Shown here: piece by piece, positions 1-12,600 of the stretch | Layout: every line of letters starts with the position of its first letter | Numbering within the stretch: position 1 is the first letter of the stretch | NCBI GenBank assembly: GCA_949825045.1 | Contig: OX463836.1 | Location: 13,541,829-13,605,828, forward strand | Source of the DNA: Argyresthia goedartella | Taxonomy: Eukaryota > Arthropoda > Insecta > Lepidoptera > Argyresthiidae | Reading direction: 5' to 3' | Length of the DNA stretch: 64,000 nt | The notes under the pieces: generated by a model | What the model saw: only the letters and a program-made list of their open reading frames with translations | What the model was told of the DNA's origin: nothing | Database searches by the model: none | Position numbers and translations under genes: made by a program

Positions 1-250
1 CAATTTTGTGTGAAGTAGTGTCTCCCGACTTCATCACTGAAGGGTAGCCGGTATTGGTTTTTTTAAGAGCGGTAGTGTACTTCCAGAAGTTTTTAATGTC
101 CACCTTAACAGACTCCTCGACATTACTTACATATTTTTTGTTGCAAATGTCCATCTCATGTTTACATTTGGCACGTAACTTAGAAAACCGATTGTAGTCC
201 GCCAACGCTCCATAAACTTTCCACTTCTGCCACGCTTTGTCTTTCAGATT
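1..250 (-). pseudogene. Non-LTR retrotransposon ORF2 fragment
   Basis: On the minus strand the frame reads KAWQKWKVYGALADYNRF, LRAKCKHEM and SVKVDIKNFWKYTTALKK, then PSVM. This is the linker between endonuclease and reverse transcriptase in jockey-like LINEs. It runs off the left edge and stops abruptly near 250. Confidence 0.7.
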
Positions 251-551
251 AAATAATTTTATCAGTTAAAAAATAGTCCGCGCCTATTGTATCACACAAT
301 AGGAACATTACATTAATTATGTGAGGATTTTTTAACGATTTTATGATCTGATAAATTACGTGAGATTTGACTTGACCCTCTTCTCCTTTAAATACCCCAC
401 GTATTTAATGCACGCCCCTGATTCGTTATGAATTTCCCTAACAACCTTTTTTTATTGCTAAAACACCCATAACATCATCTTTTTGTTATGGTATTGTATG
501 AAAATAATTCTTGAATAGATTATGAAGTAGATTAAAATGTTATTCGATTAC
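251..551. other. Non-coding FAR intron, nothing recognised
   Basis: AT-rich DNA just after the donor of FAR exon 11. I looked for the next FAR exon on the minus strand and found none. Confidence 0.5.
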
Positions 552-671
552 CGTAAAGGATTTCCCACAGCTGCTAAGACCAGGTCCACCATAGCACCAG
601 GAATGAAGTGCAGGAAAATGGAATATAACATGTACAAATACCAATTTGCAGTGTATAGAGCATTGCAGTAC
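552..671 (-). CDS. FAR exon 11, start of C-terminal domain
   Basis: The acceptor TTTCTGATTTTAG completes the Trp codon left by exon 10; the donor is GTAATC in phase 2. It reads YCNALYTANWYLYML, then IFLHFIPGAMVDLVLAAVGN. This is the hydrophobic core of the FAR C-terminal domain, where most members have WYP rather than WYC. The next exon lies outside the window. Confidence 0.8.
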
Positions 672-3600
672 CTAAAATCAGAAAGAACACCAACTGCAAA
701 AACTTACTAAAAATATTGGATTTGCATTAAAATTCGTTACGCTCAAACACTGAAACCGCTCATTGAGCGAAAAACCACACCACGAAACTCGTATTTTGGT
801 TCTTATGAAAACGCTCACGACGCGTTGTGGCAATGACCACAGTGACCACAACTCGTTGTGAGCTGTTTTTTTCGTTCAATGAGCGTTTTCGGTGTTTGAG
901 CGTGACACATACATATACATATATAGCGTCACGCGTTTTCCCACACGGGGTGGAAGAGGCACAGCTGTGCCCACGTTTATCCAGTTATTCAATGCTCCTC
1001 TTTGCGTGACAGGGGGCTAGCCCATCGCTGCAGCTATGGAGATATGCAGTTTTCCTCACGATGTTTTCCATCACCGTTAGAACGTCAACTCCGCTAAGGA
1101 TTTGGTGTAGTTTCAAAAGCAGATAGAAATGATGTTGAAAGAAAAGTAACTAAAACTAAGGTTCGAGTTTTTTTTTTCTCCCAATTTAGATACATTGTCC
1201 CTTTTAAAGTGGTAAAAATACGATTACATTGACATTGCCAGTCCCTTTCTTTGATTGAACGGGATATACCATATTGTAGGGTACTCACCACACAGCTTTT
1301 GGAGAGACGAATGCACGACCTTCTGTGTGCAAAAACTTTGCCAAAGAGACTGTGGATAAGAAATTAAAATAATGTTCTCGACACATAATTCAAAGTCATG
1401 ACTTAATAACTGGCCGATATATCTGTCGCAGTTGGTTGGTTAAATCAGACAATTAACGTTAGTTAACCTCACCCCCTTAACGGTCTAGAGAGTTATCTCT
1501 AGACCGTTAAGGGGGTGAGCGAAGCGAAGCCCCCTTTATCCTTCGTGTGAGGTTCAACATGTAAGAACAACAAAAAATACTTAAAAGATAAACTTAAGTA
1601 AACATAAAAAAATGTCTTGTTGCCTAGGAACGTTTCGACAACTCATTAAACGTTTCGTTCACTAACTTGTCTGACGGAATTTTAGTGACTTGGTTAAACT
1701 TCGATGTTTGATTAACGGTCTAGAGTCTAGAGAGTTAGTTAAGTGTCTGATTTAACCAACTAACTGCGACATATCAACAAACACCTTAAACCGCTTGTTC
1801 TAGAGAGGTTCCTTATCTAAGGTGTATCTAGTATGGAGCGACAAAATGTGGTTGAGATTTGTTTTTTTTAAGGTTCTGGAGAAAAATAGCCAAAATCGTC
1901 CATTCGATGCATTATATATTTTTTTTTTATTTATTATAAAAATTGTACAAAATATTTTTTCCTGTGGTCTCAGTTGACCAACAAAAAATCAACCACTAAG
2001 TATTAAACAAAAAGTGCCCGCCCAACACCAGACTAAGCATCAACCCGCCCTAGATATTACTGAGTTAGTGGTACGACACACAGACAGACAGACAATTTCG
2101 AGCTGTAGAACAAGGATAGAACTGGCCGCCGCCCTGCCACGCGCCGCCCGCCCACCAACATATAACCGAAGTGGAGGGGGAGACATTATATAAGTAGTGG
2201 CTTCGAAAGTTTTTGAATTGTAAATAGTAAGGGTAAGAAAAATATTTCTGAATTCTGCTATTCATTTATTCATTTGAGAACTGAGGGCTAAGAGTTTCAT
2301 AACATTTTAAAAACTTCTTCAGTTCATGCCCTTTTTAACGGTATGCCACACATCAGGGGCTCAATTCTGTTGTGGAGACCGCTCCGAAGGGCGCAAAACG
2401 CCGTATTTGACAGTCAGTCTCACCTGTGCCGCCGACAAGCCAAACATGGCATTCCGCGCCCCTCGGAGCGGTATTCAGTCCCCAGTACAGAATTGGGCTG
2501 CACTGTTTGGTGAACAAATCAAGATGAGTCGTCAAGGTCGGGTTATCGAGTTTGAAGTCTTGAACAAAATAATTGATTTCAACACACCATTAAAAAACTT
2601 GCTTGGTGAAAACTTGTTCACGTCCGCAGAAAATATTTGTCATTAAGCACCACCAGACTGAACATTCACCGACCTAGATAATATTGGCCAGGTTAGATGG
2701 TACGACAAACAGACAAACAGCCGAACTCGGCCACTAGGGGTGGCTGCCGCCCTGGCACGCACCCACCGCCCCCAACCAGACTGAGAGTCCGCCCGCCCTA
2801 AATAATAGTGAGTTAGTGGTACGACACAGAGACCGACAGCCAAGTTCGAGCCGTGATAGAACTAGCCGCCACCCTGCCACGCGCCGCCCGCCCACCACCA
2901 TGTTTGCGAAGTGGAGGTGGTCATTAGTTAAGTTTTATATGGTTTTATTATATAACCCCCTGGCACTAAAAATGCCTAGGTTAAATCAAATAATACTTAA
3001 CAGTACTACGTACAGAAATATCACTGTGCAAATACAGTTAAATAAATAGCTACATTGTCGCGCAGCGAACGGAGAAATATAGTTAACCCCTTAATGCATG
3101 GCCTGACCCGAAATGGATCGCGATTTACAACCCTATTGCTTGGTAATAAAGTTCAAAACCTATGAAACCATATATGGGTTAGTATGCAGTAAAGGGTTAA
3201 GCCACACGCAATCGAGTATGATAATACTATCTATACAGGCTGCAAATTTCTCCAAAAGAATTCCAGCTCGAATTGAATAATTATTTTGATGGGCTGATGG
3301 AAGAGAACCCGGACGTGGACACAATATGCGATGAGCTCTATAAACCATTGTTGCTACAACGAAAAAACATATTGGCAAGAAGAAGGAATATGAGATGAAG
3401 TTAACAGCAGACACGCTCTCACTGTTGGAACAAAGAAGAGAGACGAGGAACGCGACAGATGTAAGTCAGAAGGAGTTACAGACTTTTGACAGAGTTATTC
3501 GGAAAGATTTGAGATCATATATGTAATACAAAAATCTAAGCAACGCAATCAAGCAAAATAAAGGTACCAACGTTTTTAGATGGAAATTAAATAAAGCAAA

Positions 3601-6600
3601 ATCTGTTTTTTTTAATTGTATGACAGTTCAGGAAACCTTGTCACAAATCTTTACCAAATACTGAAAGTGATTCAGGAGTTTAACGCGGAGCTTTATGCGT
3701 CGAAGTCACTAGAACCTGAATCTCCAGGCGCATCAGACGCCACGGCATAACCTACCGAGCATCTTTGGGAAGATCTTTTAGATGGCTTGCCTCGCATCAT
3801 AGAAGATGAAGTGGGTTTTGTTCTGAGCAGAATGAAACGTGGGAAGGCTTCTTGGAGAGGACGGTGTGTACGTGGAGATGCTGCAAGCAGGAGGTCCCAG
3901 CGTACTTAAAGCGATGACAAAGCAAATCTTCAATAAAGTGCTTAGTGAAGGCGTCGCCACGAAAACATGGCACAATTTTGCTGCCACAATCCTTCATAAG
4001 AAAGGTGACAAAGCCAAACTATAAAATTATCACCCTATCAGCCTCCTCTCCCAGGCTTACAAGCTATTCGCGAATGTCCTCTGCAACAGGCTGACTCAAC
4101 TCCTGGACGAGTACCAACCTGTAGAAAAGCCGGATTCCGGAGTGGATACACAACTATGGACCACATACAAGCAATTGATCGAGAAATGCAATGAGTAAAT
4201 CCGGCCCCTGTGTTTCTCCTTTGTTGACTATGAAAAGGCTTTCGACAGTATCGAGCACTGGGCCGTGTTCCATTCTCTCCATCGTTGCGATGTTGACAAA
4301 AGGTATGTGGATATCCCCCGGAAGCTGTACAGAGCCGCCACTATGAAGGTGCGCATGCACGCTTTTATAGAACCGGTGTACATCGACCCGGGCGTGCGCC
4401 AGGGAGACACTCTTTCGCCCAAACTCTCCACAAGCGTGTTAGAAGATATAATGAATACAATAGATTGGAGCGAAAGAGGTCTCAATATAGACCTCGCGCG
4501 CTTGTCACACATGCGTTTTACCGACGATCTGATCCTCCAGGCTGAAGAGATCGAAGATATCCAAAACATGTTCGAACAACTGCATGAAACTACCCTGAAG
4601 GTTAGCCTTAGGATGAATATGTCGATCGATGACGATCATGTACAGTGATCTGGAGATCACGTACCTAATGTAATTGTAGGCAACTGCTGTAAAGAAGCTG
4701 TGGATAAGTTCACGTATCTTGGACAAAACCTATCCTTTGGCCAAAGTGCTCAGGTGAAGGAGATCACCAGATGGATCCAGCTAGGATGAGCTGCCTTTGG
4801 CCAACTCAAAGACGTCCTAAAGTCACAAATCCAACAGTGCCTGAAAAGTAAGGTCATTGACCATTGTGTCTTGCCTATCCTCACGTACGGTGCCTAAACA
4901 TGGACACTCACAAAAGCCAATATGCGCAGAATTAAAGTCGCACAAAGTGCTATGGAGCGTGCTATGCTAGGCCTCAGTGTCGTCGACCGCGTGCCTCATG
5001 TTGAAATCCGTAGACATACCAAAATCGCAGACGTGGGTAGGCGAATTGCGGGGCTCAAGTGGGCGGGACATTTGGTCGGAAGGGAGGATGGAAGAAGGAC
5101 CAAGGCAGCAACAGAGTGGCGGCCGCGAACAGGGAAAAGAGCAGCAGGCAGACCACCGGCCCGATGGTCAGATGAAATTGTTAAGGTGGCTGGTAGACAA
5201 TGGACCAGACTGGCGGGGGACAGATGCGAGTGGCGTGCTTTGAGAGAGGCCTATGCCCAACAGTGGGGTGATACGGGCTGATATATTGGTAAAACATATA
5301 TGTACGATAGACAGAATGGAAAATTCTAGGAAAAAAGTGGTTACCATATGGTTTTTCTTTTAAATATTTAAATTCGTTTCATAAATTAGGTGAGCTGTCT
5401 CTCCCTTAGCATTGACCCAATAATTACGTTACCCCATGTATGATTTATATGTATGTACTTTCATGAGTTTCGAGCTATTTAATGACACGTTTACTAACAA
5501 ATGACTAATGATTATAAAGTCATAAGGTAGCATTCATTTTTTGGACGTCCCTCTTTCAGCCTAAACAAGTGACCATATTTTGTGGCAATAATGGTATCCC
5601 TCACTAGGAACATCTTTCCTAAAATAACTTAAGGTCGGAAATGAAAAAAAGGATTAGTTCTCAGTACATTGCCCCGATCAGCTGATCAGCCAGCCAGGAG
5701 ACCCAAAAATATTCATTTGCAACCATATATGGGAGAAAGTTATTCATATAATAATTGGTATTTTCATGCCTCAGAATTTGATCAACTCATTAAATGTTAA
5801 ACCCATATACTCCAGAGATACCATAATATGATACCAAATACAGTTAGTCCACTTAAAACAAAATATGTCGCCGGCGTAATCAGAGGTGCTACGAAAGCAT
5901 TTTTAGTTCGAGGCCATATCGCTTGGTGCAGCTTTATTGAAATATTGCAAATACCACGAGATGGCGTAGGAGATTAGATTTCATTATTTTGACACTATTA
6001 TTTACATTATTTAGATTAGAATTATTAAAAATATTCTCGAAAAACCAACCTATTTGCAATTCTGCAACATTAACATTTTTACATTTTGAGATTAACGCCT
6101 AACGCCATCTAGAATTATGTTAACTGAAGCTTTTGCTTTGAAATTACAATTGATACTGCCAGCGCCATCTCTATATTACGAAGGGCTACAAATTCTGATC
6201 TATATGGGATGAGCATCCCGTGATTATACATAGATCAAAGGCACTTACTGAAAGCGATCTTATTGCGTTTCCGAGACATATTGTAAATCTTGATATCAGA
6301 CTGTCCTTTCGCCCACCGATCGACTGTCTCCCATGAGGTGGCAATGACGCAGTTGTTCACGAAGTCTAATGGTACAAGCTCGACATTCGTTTCCTCTGAC
6401 ATCCATATTGAGTGGAGGACGCCAGTTCCAAGTCCGAGTATGACCTGTTGGGGGAAGTGTGAGGTATGTTAAATAAGATTTCAAGAAACAAACAATAATA
6501 TTGTATTTTCGTATATGTGGTGGGATGCTCGCTTGGGGCCACGTTCAGGCAGTTACACGCCGAGCCAATCGCCGTAGATGTGAACACATCACGATGTTCG

Positions 6601-9600
6601 TTATCGCCTTTAGAACCGCCCTTAAGCTGTGCTCCCCGACAGCGGAACATAGAATTCCACCTGGAGATGGAAGCTGGAGCTTACATTTCGACGTATAGCA
6701 ATGCATATTTTAAACTAGCTGGTGCCTGAAACTTCATCTGCGTGTTCCTAGGAATTATCATTAACCGAGATAACGTTACCCTCCTTCTGGTGCAGTCGGA
6801 TAAAAAGTATCCTATATGTTAATCTAGCTCATAAACTACCTCTGTGCTAAATTTCATTCAAATACGTTTAGCCGTTTTAGCGTGATTGAGGCACAAACAC
6901 ACAAACATCCAAACATCGCTACTTTCACATCTATAATATTAGTTAGATTAGTTAGATATAGCGAGTAGGAGTACATTCTTGATAAATTTCCTAAGAATAG
7001 CGACAGGCACAATTTCAACACTAGAAATAGGCATAAACTAGCTATACCTACTACAAGGCTCCATAAGGTTAATGTATCTTTTAAAGGGCAATGTATTCGC
7101 TTTTACAACAAAATACCGACTGAGTTACAAGAATTGTCTGTAAATAAATTTAAAAATGTTGTTAAAAATCACTTATGTAAAAAAGGTTACTACAAAATAT
7201 CAGATTATGTAGAAGACAAGAAAGTTTGGGAAGGTGTTTGCTCCAATTCTGTAAAAAATAACGTATAAAGCTGGAGGTTTCTAGTCGCCTCTTTGCCTCC
7301 AGCATCTAAAGCATTGAGGTGACGGAATACAAATTGAGTTCTATATTTCCCTGTACCTTATACATGTTTTAGTTTAAGATTTGACATTCTCCAAATGTTA
7401 CCTATGTGTTTCTTATGGAAATAAACTCTTTTTGAATTATGAATTTGAATTTTAATTCAAGGCCATATATCGAAACATGGAAAAAAGTGTTTTTTGTATG
7501 TACAATCGAACCAACTAAATGATGACCCTTTTGCCTGATAATTCGTTTGAAACTTTCAAACTTGTAAGATCTATCAAAATGTCAGTGTCTAATCAAATGA
7601 TAACAAGTTCGTTACCAAGGAAATAAACCTTCAAGCGAATTTCGACCTACTTGCATTTAAGGGGTTTAGCAAAATAAGCTTATGGTGGGTATATTCAGAT
7701 GGTTCGATAGTAGTATACGAGTGTTGAACTATACTCATATACTACATACATAAAACTCTTTTTTCCATGTTTCGATATACGGCCTTGAATGTACTCCTAC
7801 TCGCTAACGTTTGAAACGCTAATAAATTCGTTAACGTACATAACTAGTTCAATGTACGTTAATGAATTTCTTTGCACACTGAAACCGCAAGTGGATAGAA
7901 ATCGAGTAACTTATTTACAGATATAAAATCAAATATGATAAAAAAACTTAATGTTATTTATTATAATTCGATAGAGCAATCATTCATCGTATAACAAGCA
8001 CAAAACTCAATACCTGCAATTAAATATCTTTTCCGATAACATCGGGAGAGTCCAGTTGTCACAGATAAACAAATAAAATAAAATGGCTTAGAAAATGGCC
8101 ATACCAATCATTTCTTGTTTGGATACTTCTTTTAATTCTCAATAACCGGTATGTTTAATTATTTGTTGTTATAGCGGCAATAAAAAGACACATTCTGTGA
8201 AAATTTCAGCTCTCTACCTATTTCGGTTGATCCGCTAGAGCCCGGTGACGGACGGACGGACGGACGGACAGCGTAGGCTTAGTAATAGAGTCCCGCTTGG
8301 CACCCTTCGGGCACAGAACCCACAGGGAAACATAACTTAATACTCTAGTAACTATGAAACAAATAACAAGTACATAAATTTAAATGAGGTGTGAAATTGT
8401 AAATATTTTTGTTGTGATAAATTGACTTTTCTTTAGCTTCTAGGCAACGTTTATATAATAGTGAATGCGTGCTGACACTAATTATTAACAAGCTAGTAAA
8501 GAAACGAACGTCGTTAATAACGATGATTTTGCATAACTTGATGTTTATAAAAGGCTATTTTGGCCTATTGCGCCGCCTTAAGATACTTATCTTATTGACA
8601 AATGGTAAGCACCAGGATTCGAACCGACTGGCGAGCGTGTGGCCCCTATACCAAGGCCGCTAAATGCGTGAGGTATTATGTTTTGCAAATAACATAACAT
8701 AGTGTCACGCCTTTTCCCATACGGGGTGGCGGAGGCACAATCGTGCCCACTTTTAGCCAGTTATTCTATACTCCATTTTGCGTGACAGGGGGCTAGCCCA
8801 TCGCCGCAGCTATGGAGTAATGAAGGTTTCCTCACGATGTTTTCATTCACCGTTAGAACGTCCGTGTATTGCACTTAAGATAAATTAATTATCTCATTGG
8901 TACATGGTCAGGAATCGAACCTGCATCTCCTGTGTGAGAAGCAAGCGTGAAACTTAGTAGACCACGGAGCTCTTGCAAATAATGATTATGAGATATCTCC
9001 ATTACACATATACAAGATCTAACAGAAATCCGTAGTCATATTATGGTGTATTTGGGGTTGATATTCTGAACAACATTCGCTTTGAAAGCGATTTGATCAG
9101 AGCAACATATTTTTTCACTTCTTCACACAAATTAGCTGACTGCTCGACCCAAAATATATGGAGAACTGATAAATAAAGTTGCTCTGATCAAATCGGTTTC
9201 ATAGTAAACGTTGCTCAGAATTATGTCCCTAACAAGCCTCTTAAACCAACCTTTCTGTTAGAACTGTATACATATAATGGAGATATCTTATCGTCATTAT
9301 TTGCATGACATTATATAAATAATAAATAAATGTAGCTCATTCATGTCCCCACCGAGGGTCACGGGCCTGTACCCGGTTATAGGAATCAGAATCATAATCA
9401 TTTTTTTGTTGAATATAATAGTAGTTTATGTGACTGCTACATAATGGAGGGCATTAAAACTCGAGAGTGGGTTTATGAAACGAGCCGAAGGCGAGTTTCA
9501 TAATAATATCACTCGAGAGATTTAATGCCTAATTATGTACAGTTACATACACTAGTTTATCTAAACACATATCATAAGCTCTTTGATGTGTTCAGGAACC

Positions 9601-12600
9601 GCATGATTGACCGGCATTGTGGCTCTGCAGTTGTTTAGCTTGTTCTGTAGTACCAACTTCATGCAGGCGGGCGTCGGCGTTCGAAATTTGAATGTCAGTA
9701 CCAACTTCACAGACAAACTAGGGGCGGCACGCAATCGGGCGTCGGCGTTCGAAATTTGAATGTCATAATATGTAGAAAAACTACACATTATGGTCATAAT
9801 GTGTAATTTTTCAGATAAGAAATGAGTTTTTACCAGGTAGTTTAACATTATGCTGATCGTAACGTGCGGTTTTTGTTCGCAGTAAAGAGGGTATGACACG
9901 TGTGTAGATAAATAATTAAATTATCTTATTCAACGTCAAAATAATACTTAGGTACTTATAACTATAAGTCAATTTTTTATATAAAATAAAAGACTACACC
10001 GTTTCGGAAGGTGGGCCTCGGGGTTAAGAAGAAACTGCAAGAAACTCCCCCATACCTTCTTTTTAAAAAAGTGACTTTACAACAGGTACTGGTTTCGGTC
10101 TAAGGAAATTCGCCGGCGGGTGATAGACTTAATCCATCGCCCTTCGTCGAATTTCTGTGCGCTGAGATGGTATGGACCATGCAGTTTTGTCATCTAAGTA
10201 TTCCTTAATAATATAAAAAGGACTTTCTTATCAGCTCATTTTTAACATAGTTTTTGAACCTCTTTTCAGGAAGGATCAATGATTCCTGTGGTATTTTATT
10301 GTAGAAGCGAATACAGTGCCCCATGAATGATGTGCCTACTTTACGTAGGCGCTCCCAAAAGCAATCGACCTGGCATATAGATACGAATACTGGCTGTTTT
10401 TTTTATTTATTCGAAAGTTCGAATCTTGTAGTGCGTAAATTAAAAAAGAAGAATCTACGTTCTTTTGTTTTTGTTTCATAGCCATTAATCGAGATTGATC
10501 TGATTGATTTTGCAAACATGGGCAAAATTGGTCATCGATCTGTGATACAATACTTTCGTTTGAAAGGTTTAAGGCCAACCCATATTAAAGTTGAGCTGGA
10601 TTATAGTCTGGGAGAGTATGCTCCTTCATTTACAGCAATAAACTATAAGGTGCTGAGGTCGAAAGAGGTCGAACGAGCTGTCAAGACGAACATCGCAGCG
10701 GTCAACCAAATGAAGTGACTACACCAGAACTAGTGGAAAAAGTACAAAAACTAGTATGGAAAGACCGTAGACTAAAAGTGCGCGAGTTAGCAGACATTAA
10801 AGGGATTTTATAAAGTGCTATACATTGCATATTGACTGAAAACTGGTCATGAAAAAGCTGTGCGCAAGATGGGTGCCGCGATTGCACCCATCTTACGCAA
10901 CGCAATAAAGCCGACTTTTTAAAATTGTATTGCGTTAAACTAAGTCTATATTGATAAATAAATAAGTTTTTCGAATTATTTTGTATTATCTTTGTTAGGC
11001 TGCTTACTTCTGGGGCCACCCTCATATCATAGGGTGATACAGAGAGGTGGCAGCTCGCTTAGAGCCCAAGTTGGCGCGAACTGTAACAGTGACCGAACCC
11101 GGTCGGAGAGCATCACATCATCATACAAAATATCATCATGTCGTCCCGAATGGCCGAGTCGGCAGTGACCCTGCCTACGAAATCAAGGTTCCCGGGTTCG
11201 AGTCCCGGTGGGGGCAAATATTTGTTTGATTAGAACGGATGTTTGCACCCTTGTCATGGTTGTTTATCTATCTAAGCATAATATTTATCTATGTGTATGT
11301 GTATCGTTCTCTAGTACCCAAGATACAGGGAATCCTAGTTTGGGGCTAGATTAATGTGTGTAAATAGTTTCCAAGGTATTATTATTATTATTTATCATAC
11401 TCACAGCACTAGGTCCGTAGACGCTGCTCATGTCTAGCCAACCAGGGACTGGCTCCTTATAGGTTGGGGTCACTGCAAATGAGAGAAATAAACATAAACA
11501 TACACATTTATACACACACACACACTACTTCTGTGCTGCGGTTGAGGTGTGTGTGATGTCGCTGTTTCTGGTTCCTACGATACAGGGTATCCTAGTGTGG
11601 GGACTTCTATCCCTTTTACAGACACTTACATGCTTCTGCACGTAAGTGTCTGCATTTTTGTTTAAGTTTATGTTTACGTTTCATATATGCTTGACCTTAC
11701 AGTAAACGCCCATTTCTGGAAAAGTCCGTTTTCTTGAATTGACCACTTCTGTTCTATATTCTATTACCATGACATAAAGTTCAAAATGTCGACCCCTTAA
11801 ATTGTCAAAGTCAATCACTATTAAGCGCTTTAATGGATCTAGGGACAAAAAAGTCTCATTAGATCCATTATGGATCGTAGCAAATGGATCTAGCGAGAAT
11901 AATATCTCATTAAATATAAGGACAAATGAATAAATGGACTCGTTGAGAAATTATTCTTCCTAGATCGATTCCAGAGACGGGTAAAGAATCTTCATAGATC
12001 CATTGCTTGCAACTGGGTAGAAAGATGTGTCAGGTTACAACAAATATCTAATTACATCCACACTTTAAAATAATAGATCAAGTTGGAAATCTTTTTTTTA
12101 TCAGATTTGTTGTGTGTACTAAGCCAATAGAAAAAGAAAAGTGTCGGTTATTCAATGAATTAATTGGTTATAAGGGCCCGCGAGGTCTACTGTTCTCCCA
12201 GAACCACTAGTAATACGACCCGAATGGCCGAGTCGGCAGTGACCCTGCCCACGAAGCCAAGGATCCCGGGTTCGAGTCCCGGTGGGGGCAAATATTTGTT
12301 TGATGAGAGCGGATGTTTGTGCCCTAGTCATGGTTGTTTATCTATCTAAGTATAATATTTATCTATATAAGTATGTGTATCGTTGTCTAGTACCCAAGAT
12401 ACAGGGAATCCTAGTTTGGGACTAGATCAATGTGTGTAAATAGTGTCCAAGGTATTATTATTATTATTAATAATAAATAGCGAATTAACTAAAAGTAACA
12501 AAATAATCTATAACTATATATATGTCACCGAGGGATTGTCAAAAACATCAGTTGATAAAATATCGTTTTTTTTCTCGTTAGTTGGTCAACGAACAACACA

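Noticed and set aside
672..693. Alternative upstream acceptor for FAR exon 11 (TTTTTGCAG)
   Set aside because: It leaves a phase mismatch with exon 10. The TTTCTGATTTTAG acceptor completes the Trp codon.
537..710. 57-codon plus-strand ORF with protein-like composition
   Set aside because: It is the reverse strand of FAR exon 11; the minus strand gives a clear FAR C-terminal domain with correct splice sites.
2326..2646. 106-codon ORF
   Set aside because: It crosses a local inverted repeat and its translation shows mirrored text, so it is most likely fortuitous.
11135..11215. tRNA-like sequence with good A and B boxes
   Set aside because: It recurs with a non-tRNA body and (ATT)n tail at 12210 and 50035 and does not fold as a full tRNA, so it is a SINE head. 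The same holds for 8600, 8930, 16250, 60230 and 61700.
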